A stretch of DNA of 23,026 nucleotides, from the IMG/VR virus record IMGVR_UViG_3300048589_000254, positions 1 to 23,026 of that record. One strand, given 5' to 3'. The DNA comes from a virus. This document shows, piece by piece, positions 1-7,269 of the stretch (positions are counted from its first letter, which is position 1; the number at the start of each line of letters is the position of its first letter). The position numbers and the translations under genes were made by a program. The notes beneath the pieces were generated by a model that had not been told where the DNA came from, made no database searches, and worked only from the letters and a program-made list of their open reading frames with translations.

Positions 1-1002
1 GTAGACCTTCGCCGTGCGGCTGAAGCTGTACACCAGCGCGCGCGCGCCGCGCACGAGCCAGAATTGCCCGAGCGACGGCAGGTAGCGGGCGAACAGTTGG
101 CCGGAGCCGCTCGCCGTCATCTCCAGCGCGAGCCGATCCACCGGCACGCCCACGTCCAGATCCATCGCATTGCCGGCCTGCGAATTGAGCACGATCGAGC
201 GCACGCCCGGCTGCGACAGGAAGAAGAAGTCCGCGCCGACGTTCGCGCCCGTGTCGCCTGCGACCTGGCCCACGGCAATGGTCTTGCTGAACCGCATCAT
301 TGCAGGGTCCGGGTCCACTTCCCACAGCTGCGCAGCGTCGCCCGTGGACACCACGAGCAAGCCGTTGAACTCGCCCAGCGCCGCGACCGCACTCAGGCTG
401 CGCGTCTTGCGGTTCGTCGGCAAAAACCCCGCGTCAGCGGTCGCGGTCCAGTTGGCAGGATCGTCGGTCTTGCTGAACCGCACGACGCCCTCGGCATCCC
501 CGCCGAATACCTTGGACGCGATCGGGATCGCCGTCGCCCCTTGCGGGCAGTTGTCGTCCACGATCGCCGTGTCGCCAGTGCCCGACGCATAGTGGTGGCG
601 GATGCCCAGGTCGGTCGTCGCCACCGCGTACATGGAGCCGGCGACCAGAAACGCCGTCTCGATCGACTGGATCACGTTGCCGGGCGCCGACCCCCCGCCT
701 GCCGCGCGCAGCCGGGTCGTGCGGTACTGGCCCGCGTCCTGCACGAAAGGGACTGCGGTCGGATGCTGCACGTCCGCGTTCCCGTCGCCCCAGAAGCCGG
801 TGAGGTAGCCGGGCCCGGGATACAGACCCTTCACGCCCGGCCCCCACGACCATCGGTACCGCGCACCGGGGCGCTTGCGCACCGCCTTGCCCGGCGTCAC
901 GTAGGCGTTCTTGAGCCGGCGGAAGCGGTTCGCGTCCTGAATGTTCGACGGGCGCGACAGGTCGATCCCACCGTCGAACGCCGAGTAAATTATGGAGGAA
1001 AT
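1..1002 (-). CDS. Tail nozzle / packaged-DNA stabilisation-like protein (3' end outside window; start disrupted)
   Basis: An open frame covers the whole stretch on the minus strand and continues past the left edge, giving about 334 codons. Near its N-terminus it reads SAFDGGIDLSRPSNIQ, then LKNAYVTPGKAVRKRPG. Short repeats follow, such as VVRFSKTDDPANW and MMRFSKTIAVGQV, which suggest a beta-propeller. This pattern is typical of podovirus tail nozzle and P22 gp10-like packaged-DNA stabilisation proteins, which act below the portal and adaptor; its place next to an adaptor gene fits. The frame has no ATG or GTG at its start. The ATG that overlaps the upstream stop (1005-1007) opens a frame that ends after five codons. 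One extra T in the TTT run would give MKFSSIIYSAFDGG in frame. The coordinate used here assumes an ATT start about 5 nt after GGAGG. Family assignment is moderate. Confidence 0.6.
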   Translation of the reverse strand, partial: MSSIIYSAFDGGIDLSRPSNIQDANRFRRLKNAYVTPGKAVRKRPGARYRWSWGPGVKGLYPGPGYLTGFWGDGNADVQHPTAVPFVQDAGQYRTTRLRAAGGGSAPGNVIQSIETAFLVAGSMYAVATTDLGIRHHYASGTGDTAIVDDNCPQGATAIPIASKVFGGDAEGVVRFSKTDDPANWTATADAGFLPTNRKTRSLSAVAALGEFNGLLVVSTGDAAQLWEVDPDPAMMRFSKTIAVGQVAGDTGANVGADFFFLSQPGVRSIVLNSQAGNAMDLDVGVPVDRLALEMTASGSGQLFARYLPSLGQFWLVRGARALVYSFSRTAKVY

Positions 1003-1012
1003 TTCATCCTCC
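994..1012 (-). repeat. Inverted repeat enclosing the Shine-Dalgarno of the tail gene
   Basis: On the minus strand GGAGGA and TCCTCC form perfect 6-bp arms around a 7-nt loop. The left arm is the only ribosome binding site of the tail gene and overlaps the stop codon of the adaptor gene. If it folds, it would hide the site until ribosomes finishing the adaptor gene open it, giving translational coupling. The structure is seen in the sequence; its function is inferred. Confidence 0.45.
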
Positions 1013-1711
1013 GCTGGGATAGTCGGTCGGCGGGAAGTTGTAGACCGCATCCTCGTCGAGCATCGGCCGCACGCGCCGCGGCGACACGACCGTGGCCCGA
1101 CGATGCCGGCCCTTGAGCTCCGCGAGCATCGCTTCCAGTTGCTTCGCGTACGCCGGGCCGTCCGGCTGCCGGTAGTGCATCTTGGCGTTCGTGAGCGCGT
1201 GCAGGAACAGCGGTCCGGTCGGAATCGACGCAACGTGCGCGTCCTCGGTGAACGGCAGGCACGTCCGCTGATACTCGACCCGCAGCGTCCCGTCCTGCGA
1301 CGGACTTGGGTGAACCTCCATCTGCACTTTCCAGCCGCCAGCCGCCGACGCGTTCCAGCGCACGTCGTAGCGGCTGGGCGTCCCGGGCGTCGAGAAGTTG
1401 CGATGCCGAAGTTCGATCCCCTGCACCAGCGGCAGCCACGACCCGCCGTAGAGGATGGACACCGATTCGATGCGCTCGAGGTCGCAGTCCGGCGGCAGGT
1501 CGTACCAGACCGAGCCGTTGGCGACCTTGATCGTGGCCGAGGCCCGCAGGTGCTTCCAGGGGACGAGTTCGTACAGGGCTTCCTGCGCGCCCTGCAGGAA
1601 CGAGTCGAGCAGCGGTTTGGCGAACGCGATTCCCGCGGCGGCGCCGATGCGAGCCTGCAACTCCGTGCGCAGGCTCTCCAGCGTTCGGAACGGGTTCGCC
1701 GAGCGGGTCAT
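1004..1711 (-). CDS. Phage head-tail adaptor / tail tubular A-like protein
   Basis: A 235-residue protein beginning MTRSANPFRTLESLRTELQA. It has an alpha-helical N-terminal half containing LLDSFLQGAQEALYELVPWKHL. A beta-rich middle follows (YDLPPDCDLERIESVSILYGG), then a helical C-terminus with an arginine- and proline-rich tail. Length, composition and the position between capsid and tail genes fit the adaptor that sits under the portal in T7/P22-like podoviruses. It starts at an ATG overlapping the upstream stop (ATGA), so it is translationally coupled. Its own end, GGAGGATGA, supplies the ribosome binding site of the next gene. The adaptor role rests on layout and on resemblance to tail tubular A-type proteins and is not proven by a catalytic motif. 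Confidence 0.65.
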   Translation of the reverse strand: MTRSANPFRTLESLRTELQARIGAAAGIAFAKPLLDSFLQGAQEALYELVPWKHLRASATIKVANGSVWYDLPPDCDLERIESVSILYGGSWLPLVQGIELRHRNFSTPGTPSRYDVRWNASAAGGWKVQMEVHPSPSQDGTLRVEYQRTCLPFTEDAHVASIPTGPLFLHALTNAKMHYRQPDGPAYAKQLEAMLAELKGRHRRATVVSPRRVRPMLDEDAVYNFPPTDYPSGG

Positions 1712-2037
1712 GCGTCAGCCGCGACCTTGCGGCGCTTGGGCACCCCGGCGAACGCCTGCAGGTCCTCCAGGAACCGCCGGAAGTCCGAATACGCGATGTC
1801 CACGAACCGGCGGCCGGTCTGCGCGTCCACGCCGTAGAGCCGCCCGAGCCGCTCGTACTCGATCTTCGGGTCCGCGATCGTCGCCACGTCGTCGGTGGCG
1901 CAGATCAGTTCCGTCTGCACCTTGCCCTCGCCGTGAACAGCGATGAGCACGGGAATCTCGTGCTCGCCGACGTCCACCAGCAGGGTCTCGGCCATGTCGC
2001 GCCGGATCGGGACTCGCTTCAGGGGTACTTGCAGCAT
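1708..2037 (-). CDS. Hypothetical virion-module protein
   Basis: A 109-residue soluble protein beginning MLQVPLKRVPIRRDMAETLLVDVGEHEIPV and ending in a basic tail (GVPKRRKVAADA). An upstream in-frame ATG at 2049 would add MESL. The start at 2037 is preferred because GGAG lies about 8 nt upstream, while the first ATG has no Shine-Dalgarno. It follows the capsid gene and a UUCG hairpin, and its stop overlaps the start of the adaptor gene (ATGA). I do not recognise the family. Between capsid and adaptor, a head-completion or minor capsid role is possible but is only an inference from position. Confidence 0.7.
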   Translation of the reverse strand: MLQVPLKRVPIRRDMAETLLVDVGEHEIPVLIAVHGEGKVQTELICATDDVATIADPKIEYERLGRLYGVDAQTGRRFVDIAYSDFRRFLEDLQAFAGVPKRRKVAADA

Positions 2038-2056
2038 CAGGCTCTCCATCGAAGGT

Positions 2057-2074
2057 GCGGGGCCGAAGCCCCGC
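2057..2074 (-). repeat. UUCG-loop hairpin, copy 1 (after capsid gene)
   Basis: On the minus strand this is GCGGGGCTTCGGCCCCGC, a perfect 7-bp GC stem closed by a TTCG tetraloop. It begins about 9 nt after the capsid stop codon. No T-run follows, so it is a poor intrinsic terminator. An RNA stabiliser or processing barrier protecting the capsid mRNA 3' end is more likely. An identical copy lies at 4481-4498. Confidence 0.75.
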
Positions 2075-2083
2075 GGTTGACGA

Positions 2084-3148
2084 TCAGGTGAGCGCGAGCG
2101 ACGCGTGCGCGCTGCGCATGTTGCAGGTCAGCGCGCCCTTCCACGTGAGCGCCATGTAGACCACGTAGCGGTCGTGCGGACGCGGGGGCTTGCGGCTCAC
2201 CATGTCCTGGCCGGCGAGCGGGCGCAGCTTCAGGTGGCGCAGGTTCAGGATGTACCCGCGCTTGTTCCAGCTCGTGGCCGGGCTCACGATGCCGCCGAAG
2301 TCGTCGTCGAACTCCGGGCACCAGGTGAGATCCACGCCCTTGAACGCCATGCCGGTGAGGCCCGGGTCCATCTGCGTGCCGCCCTTGGTCGGCGTCTGGA
2401 TGAACCGCTGGATGCCGCCCGACGCGGCGACGGTGGCCGCCTCGAACGCGTCGTAGAACGCGCCGCCGACGAAGATGTGCGTGGGCCGCCCGCCGTGACG
2501 CACACAGTTGCGCCACTCGGTCTCCATCTTCGTCAGGATGTCCGACGACGACAGGCCGGTCTCGCGGTTCGCCAGCCACCACGGGTAGGTGTACGCGTCC
2601 AGACCGCCCACCACCTCGGTACCGGCGCCGACCGGCGCGGCCGTGATCGGCACCAGGTGATCGAGGCCCGCGATCGCATCGGCCGAGCTCGACCCGTCGA
2701 AGTGCAGCGCAGCGGAGAACTTCTCCTCGAAGCCCAGCCGCAGGACTTCCGACTGCTCGGTGAGCAGGTTGGTGAGCTGGACCATCTCGGCGTCCGACGC
2801 CTTGGCCTGCCGATCATCGGTCACGATGATGCCGTTCTGGCTCAGGCGATCCTCGTCGATCATCACGCCGTCGTGCGCGCTGCGCCACGGGTACTTGACC
2901 TGCTCGATCGTGTTGCGCTCGTTGTAGGTGACGGCGCCGGCACCGCGGTACCACTGGAAGTTCGAGTCGTAGCGCGCGCGCAGCTGCTCGACGATGTACT
3001 CCTTGGCGCCGGGGAATTCGCTCTTGCGCGACTGGAGGGCTTTGAGCAGCGGGCGATCGACCGACACCTGATCGACCGGGTTGTTCTTCATGTAGAAGTC
3101 GAGGCCGACCTTCGCGGCTTCGGCCAGTTGGTTCACGGTGAACGGCAT
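2084..3148 (-). CDS. Major capsid protein
   Basis: A 354-residue protein starting MPFTVNQLAEAAKVGLDFYM, with AGGAG about 7 nt upstream; this site decides the start over an in-frame extension of 26 residues. Sequence features include a charged N-terminal helix, HDGVMIDEDRLSQNGI, a variable acidic middle, and a C-terminal part with THIFVGGAFYDAFEAA followed by KGVDLTWCPEFDDD. These resemble HK97-fold major capsid proteins of tailed phages. It follows a scaffolding-like gene, the usual scaffold-coat order. A strong terminator lies between that gene and this one, so it may need its own promoter or read-through. Two hairpin or terminator structures bracket the gene, suggesting separate control of this highly expressed protein. 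The exact capsid subfamily was not identified. Confidence 0.75.
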   Translation of the reverse strand: MPFTVNQLAEAAKVGLDFYMKNNPVDQVSVDRPLLKALQSRKSEFPGAKEYIVEQLRARYDSNFQWYRGAGAVTYNERNTIEQVKYPWRSAHDGVMIDEDRLSQNGIIVTDDRQAKASDAEMVQLTNLLTEQSEVLRLGFEEKFSAALHFDGSSSADAIAGLDHLVPITAAPVGAGTEVVGGLDAYTYPWWLANRETGLSSSDILTKMETEWRNCVRHGGRPTHIFVGGAFYDAFEAATVAASGGIQRFIQTPTKGGTQMDPGLTGMAFKGVDLTWCPEFDDDFGGIVSPATSWNKRGYILNLRHLKLRPLAGQDMVSRKPPRPHDRYVVYMALTWKGALTCNMRSAHASLALT

Positions 3149-3286
3149 GATGGGCTCCTGTGGATGCGAACGAGTGCGGTGTTGCCGCTCCGATTCGCGG
3201 TGGCGAGCCGCAAAACAGCCGATCACGTCGGGCGGTGCCCGGGCGACGAGCCCCGGATACAGTCAGACGCCACGCTGCCAAAGGCC

Positions 3287-3303
3287 GATTGGCTTAATCC
3301 ACA
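3287..3303 (-). repeat. 17-bp direct repeat, copy 1 (upstream of capsid gene)
   Basis: Minus-strand TGTGGATTAAGCCAATC, identical to 7252-7268. It lies directly after the terminator T-run and about 140 nt before the capsid start. The inner GATT/AATC halves form a small inverted repeat, and TAATCCACA on the plus strand is one base from a DnaA box. It may be a phage regulatory site; its function is unknown. Confidence 0.6.
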
Positions 3304-3332
3304 AAGAAAACGCCCGCCGACGAGGGCGGGCG
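3301..3332 (-). terminator. Rho-independent terminator after scaffold gene
   Basis: On the minus strand CGCCCGCC and GGCGGGCG form a perfect 8-bp GC stem with a 6-nt loop, followed at once by TTTTCTTTG. This is a classic intrinsic terminator, about 45 nt after the stop of the scaffolding-like gene. It divides the minus-strand structural operon just before the capsid gene. Confidence 0.85.
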
Positions 3333-3376
3333 AAGGGCGCAGCGAAGACGGGACCGCGCCAGGAGGAGAACTCGTT

Positions 3377-4453
3377 TCAGCCGTTGCCGAGCGCCGCGCT
3401 GATCGCCTCGGCCATGTTCGACGGCTCGCGCCGCCCGACACTGGCCGCCGAAGGCCGCAGCGGTTGCGCACCAGCGGTCGGCGTCGCCCGGGCCGGCGCG
3501 TTCGCCTTGAGCGTCTCACCGATGAGCTTGTACGCGGACTGCAGCGCGAACCCCCACTGCTCGGGCGGCAGCGCCTTGGCAATCTCCACCGCCTGCGCCT
3601 GCAACATCGCCTGCTTCTTCGGCCAGTCCAGATCGGTCGCCGACCACTGGCGGACCATCTGGCCGACCTCGGCGGTGGCGCGCTGCACGCCCGCGATGTA
3701 CTGCTGCTGCGTCTGCTGCTCAGCCTGCGCGGCTTGCGTGCGGCGCTGCTCGTCGGCGAGCACCCGGCGGGCCCGCAATACCTCGCGCGCCGCCTCCGCG
3801 GTGATCTTGCCCTCCTGCACGGCCTGCGCCAGATCGGGATGCACGCTGAACGGGTCGGCCCCATTCGGGTCGCGGCCCATCGCCACGCGGTACTGCTGGG
3901 TCAGGTGCGCCAGCATGGGCTCTGCGGCCGTCCAGTTGCCGGACTTGATCGCGCGCGCGAAATCGAACAGCGCGACCAGCTCCTGGTCGTTCGCGCCGCT
4001 GTCGACGATCATGCGCTGGAAGCCCTCGACGGCCTGCCGCATCTCGGTCGCCTGCGCCTGCACCTGCTCGAGTTGCGCGTCGCGCTCGCGCACCATGCTC
4101 ACGAGCGAGCGGAATCGCTCCTGCGCGCCTTCGGACAGCCCCTCGGGCTCCTTGAAGGCGTCCTCGGTCGGCTTGGCGGGCTCGGTGGGCTTGACCTCGG
4201 CGGGTTTCGCCGAATCGGCGGGCTTTGTGGGGTCCGCGCCGTCTTTCGGCAGGAACCGGCCATCCGGCCCGCGCGGGCGCTCGTCGCCGGGCTCGGCCGG
4301 CGCAGACGGTTCGTCCGGTTTCAGCGCCGCGCCGATCGCGTCGAGCATGGATTGCTCGGGCGCGGCGGCTTCGGGGGCGCTTCCTTCGGCGATAGGCTGC
4401 TCGACCGGCGCGGCTGCGTCGGGGGCGGCTTGCGGATCGACTTCATCGGCCAT
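3377..4453 (-). CDS. Probable scaffolding protein
   Basis: A 358-residue hydrophilic protein. Residues 1-105 are disordered and rich in Ala, Pro and Glu, with KPAEVKPTEPAKPTE-type repeats. A long helical, glutamine-rich coiled-coil region follows (RERDAQLEQVQAQATEMRQ, then RRTQAAQAEQQTQQQYIAG). The C-terminus is basic and contains SVGRREPSNMAEAISAALGNG. Low complexity, coiled coil and a position directly before the capsid gene are typical of podovirus scaffolding proteins, which guide procapsid assembly and are then released or cleaved. GAGG lies 6 nt before the ATG. A terminator follows its stop. Such proteins diverge quickly, so the call rests on composition and layout rather than on a motif. 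Confidence 0.75.
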   Translation of the reverse strand: MADEVDPQAAPDAAAPVEQPIAEGSAPEAAAPEQSMLDAIGAALKPDEPSAPAEPGDERPRGPDGRFLPKDGADPTKPADSAKPAEVKPTEPAKPTEDAFKEPEGLSEGAQERFRSLVSMVRERDAQLEQVQAQATEMRQAVEGFQRMIVDSGANDQELVALFDFARAIKSGNWTAAEPMLAHLTQQYRVAMGRDPNGADPFSVHPDLAQAVQEGKITAEAAREVLRARRVLADEQRRTQAAQAEQQTQQQYIAGVQRATAEVGQMVRQWSATDLDWPKKQAMLQAQAVEIAKALPPEQWGFALQSAYKLIGETLKANAPARATPTAGAQPLRPSAASVGRREPSNMAEAISAALGNG

Positions 4454-4480
4454 TGGCTACCTCGGTGGGTTGGAACTGAC

Positions 4481-4498
4481 GCGGGGCCGAAGCCCCGC
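4481..4498 (-). repeat. UUCG-loop hairpin, copy 2
   Basis: Minus-strand GCGGGGCTTCGGCCCCGC, identical over 18 nt to 2057-2074. It starts 5 nt after the stop of the 147-residue gene and lies about 28 nt before the scaffold start. No T-run follows. Both copies are placed immediately after a stop codon in the structural operon. Confidence 0.75.
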
Positions 4499-4503
4499 GC
4501 TCA

Positions 4504-4947
4504 TCAGGCGCCGGTGACGGCCAGCCAGCCGCTCGCGTCGGTGCCCGAGCCCTTGATGTAGAGCGTCGTCGCCGCGCCGCCGCCGATGGCGAGGAACAGC
4601 GTGCCCGGAGCGGCTGCGACCAGCGAGGCCGGCGTGCCCGTGCCGATCATGACCCGCGAGTGCGCCTCGGTGGCCGCCGCCAGGTCCGCCTCGAACGTCG
4701 CGGTCCCGGTCACGCAGGTCGCCCGCACGAGGCAGCGCTTGAGCAGCACTTCGTTCTTCGTGAGCGACTGCGCCTGCGTGCCGAACGCCCAGGGTTTCCA
4801 CGTCGCGCCCCCGTCGTAGCTGATCTCCAGCTTCGCCGTGCTCGACGCGGGGGTGATGATGCGAATGGTCTCGCCGGCCTCGATCGGATACGTCTCGGGC
4901 GAGCGGACCGTGGCGTCGAGGGCAATGGTGTACTTGGTACCGGACAT
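4504..4947 (-). CDS. Beta-rich virion-associated protein (possible decoration or fibre protein)
   Basis: A 147-residue protein starting MSGTKYTIALDATVRSPETY, with AGGAG 8 nt upstream. It is rich in Thr, Ala and Gly with alternating hydrophobic strands. It ends LYIKGSGTDASGWLAVTGA, a short beta-rich C-terminal module often seen at the ends of phage head-fibre and tail-associated proteins. The segment KLEISYDGGATWKPWAFG looks like a beta-sandwich strand pair. It sits between portal and scaffold genes, so a capsid decoration or head-fibre role is plausible. That role is inferred from composition and position. I see no catalytic motif and no signal peptide. Confidence 0.7.
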   Translation of the reverse strand: MSGTKYTIALDATVRSPETYPIEAGETIRIITPASSTAKLEISYDGGATWKPWAFGTQAQSLTKNEVLLKRCLVRATCVTGTATFEADLAAATEAHSRVMIGTGTPASLVAAAPGTLFLAIGGGAATTLYIKGSGTDASGWLAVTGA

Positions 4948-4950
4948 GAT

Positions 4951-6852
4951 TCAGGCTCCTACGGGAAGTTCAGCGGGCAAGCCCGCAGGGGGTTGAACCG
5001 CCATCTCGGGCGGCATCTGGTCGGGCATGGCGCCCGGAATCTGTGGCATCTGCGGCTGCAACGGCGGCAGCGGCGGGAAGAACTTGCCGATGTCGATGCG
5101 CTCGTCGAAGCGCTTCAACGTCTCGCGCAGCAGCTCGATCACGCCCTCGGCCTGGTCGTTCAGTCCGGCCTGCCGGAACTGGATCACCTGCTGCATGAAG
5201 CTCATCAACTGCGGCGCGAGCTGCACCCACTGCTCGCGCTCCTGCATGCGGTTCGGCTTGCCGGTCGAGCCGGCGCGAATCTCGACCTTGACCAGATCGA
5301 AGATGTCGTCCTTCGGCAGCGTCGGCCACACGTAGCCCGGGCCGGCGATGCGCTCGACCATCGGCTCGGCGAGCTCCTGCAGCAGAATCTGCGCCGCGTA
5401 CTCGGCCATCTCGGTTAGGTAGCCCTCCAGCGTGTCCTGCCGGTAGCTGGTGCGGGACTGCATGCCCTGCGCCTGGATCTCCGCTTCGGTGGCGGTCTTC
5501 GCCTTCTGGATGCTGGCCCGTGAGGCGTCCGAGGCGCCCGAGGTCTGCTCGAGGTCGCGCAGGATCGGCGTCGTGTCGTAGCTCACCGGGTCGATCGGCA
5601 CGGCCGGGAACGGCACGATCTCTCCCGCCAGCGGCGCCTGACTGCCGTTCGTGGTCACGCCCACCGCCTGACGGCCGCGCCGGTTCACGATCGCGTCCAC
5701 GTCCTCGTCGGTGAGCGCGCCACCCTTGCGGAACGCGAACCCGGGGCGATTCTCGCGCCGCGCCTGCGCAAGCTGCGTGCGCATCGAGTTGTACTCGTCC
5801 TGCAACCCGGCCCACTGCTCGACGTCGGCCACCGGGTAGAACTGCCCATCCACCTCGTTCCAGAAGATCGCAAAGAGCGGGTAGAACCTACGGCCGTTGC
5901 GCTCCAGCCGGTACGGATCACGCGCCCACTCTTTCGCCCCGAACTCGACCGTGTAGATCGTCTGCGCGCGCCGGTCCCAAATCTCGAACACCATCACGAA
6001 TTGCTGCCGATCGCGCTTCGACTGGCCCTGCTTGCCGGCCAGCGCGTCGCGCTTGTCCGCGTACTTCGCGCCCACCGGCTTTTTCCCGAAGCGGTCCTCG
6101 AAGTCCGAGCAGGTCATGACGATCCGGTGCGCGATCGCCCGGGCCTGCGGGTACTCGCTGAAGGTGGTCAGCGATTCGTCCAGGATGAGGATGTCCGCGT
6201 CCGACACGAAGTCGATCACCAGCCCCTCTTCCAACAGCACTTCGACCTGTTGCTCGAGCGCCGCGAGTTGGTCGCGCAGCTCGGCCTCTTTCGCCTCGCG
6301 GTCGGTCGCGTCCGGCGCCTGCACTTGATCGGTGAGCGACTGAATGCGCGCCAGGTTGTCCTGCGTGTCGGCGATGCGGTTCATGATGACCGGATCACGC
6401 GCATAGTCCCGCTGGTAGCTGACCTTCAGCCACGCGACGCCCGCAGTCATCGCCGAGGGAATCGCGCGCGTGATGCGGCGCTTCAACTTGCCGTCACGCA
6501 CGAACAGCCGGTTCAGCACGATTTCCATCGTCGCGCAGAACGTGTCGAGCGCCTCATAGGACGAATCGACGACCTGTTCTTCCGGCGCTACGTCGATCTC
6601 GGGGTCTTTCGCGTAGTACAGCGGCACCAGCGTCTGCATGATCCCGAGGATCAGGTTCGCCCGCACTTCCTCCGGGTCGCGCACCGCCTCGTCGTCCATG
6701 TGCTGGACGCCGCGGACGTACTTTTCCAGTTCCGCAATGCGCTGGCGCCTCGGCTTGTTGTCGTCGATCGCCGACTCGATCGCCGCCTGATACCGGCGGA
6801 TGAGCGCCGCGTCGCGCGGGTCAGTCTCGGGCTTGGCCTGTTCGTCGGTCAT
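4951..6852 (-). CDS. Portal protein
   Basis: A 633-residue protein, long even for a podovirus portal, which usually has 500-720 residues. The N-terminus (MTDEQAKPETDPRDAALIRRYQAA) is helical. A connector-like region follows (NLILGIMQTLVPLYYAKDPEI). Residues about 180-210 form a coiled coil (EAKEAELRDQLAALEQQVEVLLEEG). A conserved central part contains FYPVADVEQWAGLQDEYNSM and PLFAIFWNEVDGQFYP, and a helical crown carries MQSRTSYRQDTLEGYLTEMA. The C-terminus is proline- and methionine-rich (QPQMPQIPGAMPDQMPPEM). The portal forms the dodecameric DNA entry ring that docks the terminase and the adaptor. Its ATG overlaps the stop of the upstream gene (ATGA). Order, size and sequence features agree well with the assignment. 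Confidence 0.88.
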   Translation of the reverse strand: MTDEQAKPETDPRDAALIRRYQAAIESAIDDNKPRRQRIAELEKYVRGVQHMDDEAVRDPEEVRANLILGIMQTLVPLYYAKDPEIDVAPEEQVVDSSYEALDTFCATMEIVLNRLFVRDGKLKRRITRAIPSAMTAGVAWLKVSYQRDYARDPVIMNRIADTQDNLARIQSLTDQVQAPDATDREAKEAELRDQLAALEQQVEVLLEEGLVIDFVSDADILILDESLTTFSEYPQARAIAHRIVMTCSDFEDRFGKKPVGAKYADKRDALAGKQGQSKRDRQQFVMVFEIWDRRAQTIYTVEFGAKEWARDPYRLERNGRRFYPLFAIFWNEVDGQFYPVADVEQWAGLQDEYNSMRTQLAQARRENRPGFAFRKGGALTDEDVDAIVNRRGRQAVGVTTNGSQAPLAGEIVPFPAVPIDPVSYDTTPILRDLEQTSGASDASRASIQKAKTATEAEIQAQGMQSRTSYRQDTLEGYLTEMAEYAAQILLQELAEPMVERIAGPGYVWPTLPKDDIFDLVKVEIRAGSTGKPNRMQEREQWVQLAPQLMSFMQQVIQFRQAGLNDQAEGVIELLRETLKRFDERIDIGKFFPPLPPLQPQMPQIPGAMPDQMPPEMAVQPPAGLPAELPVGA

Positions 6853-7229
6853 TTGTCGGCGAGCATCCGTTCGATCTTGACCCGCTGCTCACCGGACAGG
6901 CCGGCGGACTGGCTTGGCCGAACGTCCATGTCCCGATCCACCTCGGAGTCGAGCGACGCGAGCGCGAGCTTGCCGCGCTGGATCGTCGTCATGATCCCGT
7001 CGTGCGCGAGCGAATCGGCAGCAAGTGCGGAGAGCGCCGCCGGCACGATGATCGGTTGGCCGTCGAACAGGCAGCCCTCGACCGAGTACACGCGGAACCG
7101 GCGGATGTCGCCGCGCTCGTCGCGCAGGTCGTCGTATCCCTCGAACCGCGCGCGCGGCGTGTTCATGGCGATCAGTTCGCCCAGGTCGAGCGAACGGCGC
7201 GTCTCGCGCAGGCTGGCGATGAGCTTCAT
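6849..7229 (-). CDS. Hypothetical protein upstream of portal
   Basis: A 126-residue soluble protein starting MKLIASLRETRRSLDLGELIAMN and ending QRVKIERMLADK. The middle contains FRVYSVEGCLFDGQPIIVPAAL. The ATG follows directly on a CGGGGG-N10-CCCCCG hairpin and has no clear Shine-Dalgarno, so its start is less certain. A TTG at 7292 would extend it by 21 residues over the preceding gene, but those residues look non-coding. It overlaps the portal start by ATGA. I do not recognise it. A place between terminase and portal is common for small head-assembly or portal-associated proteins, but no function can be assigned. Confidence 0.68.
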   Translation of the reverse strand: MKLIASLRETRRSLDLGELIAMNTPRARFEGYDDLRDERGDIRRFRVYSVEGCLFDGQPIIVPAALSALAADSLAHDGIMTTIQRGKLALASLDSEVDRDMDVRPSQSAGLSGEQRVKIERMLADK

Positions 7230-7251
7230 CGGGGGATGTGTACAACCCCCG

Positions 7252-7268
7252 GATTGGCTTAATCCACA
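7252..7268 (-). repeat. 17-bp direct repeat, copy 2
   Basis: Minus-strand TGTGGATTAAGCCAATC, identical to 3287-3303. Here it extends to a perfect GGATT-N5-AATCC inverted repeat. It begins two bases after the stop of the 76-residue gene and about 22 nt before the start of the gene preceding the portal. A second hairpin (GGGGG...CCCCC) follows. Confidence 0.6.
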
Positions 7269-7269
7269 G

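Noticed and set aside
64-1116. 350-codon plus-strand open frame opposite the tail gene
   Set aside because: The minus-strand frame gives a protein with tail-like repeats. The plus-strand product is arginine-rich and patternless.
3149-3286. Promoter for the capsid gene
   Set aside because: Only a weak TTGGCA/TATCCG pair is visible. It is mentioned in a finding but is too poor to list as a feature.
2105-4561. 818-codon plus-strand open frame opposite the capsid and scaffold genes
   Set aside because: It is antisense to two well-supported genes. Its product is rich in Arg, Leu and His with no domain, as expected for the reverse strand of GC-rich coding DNA.
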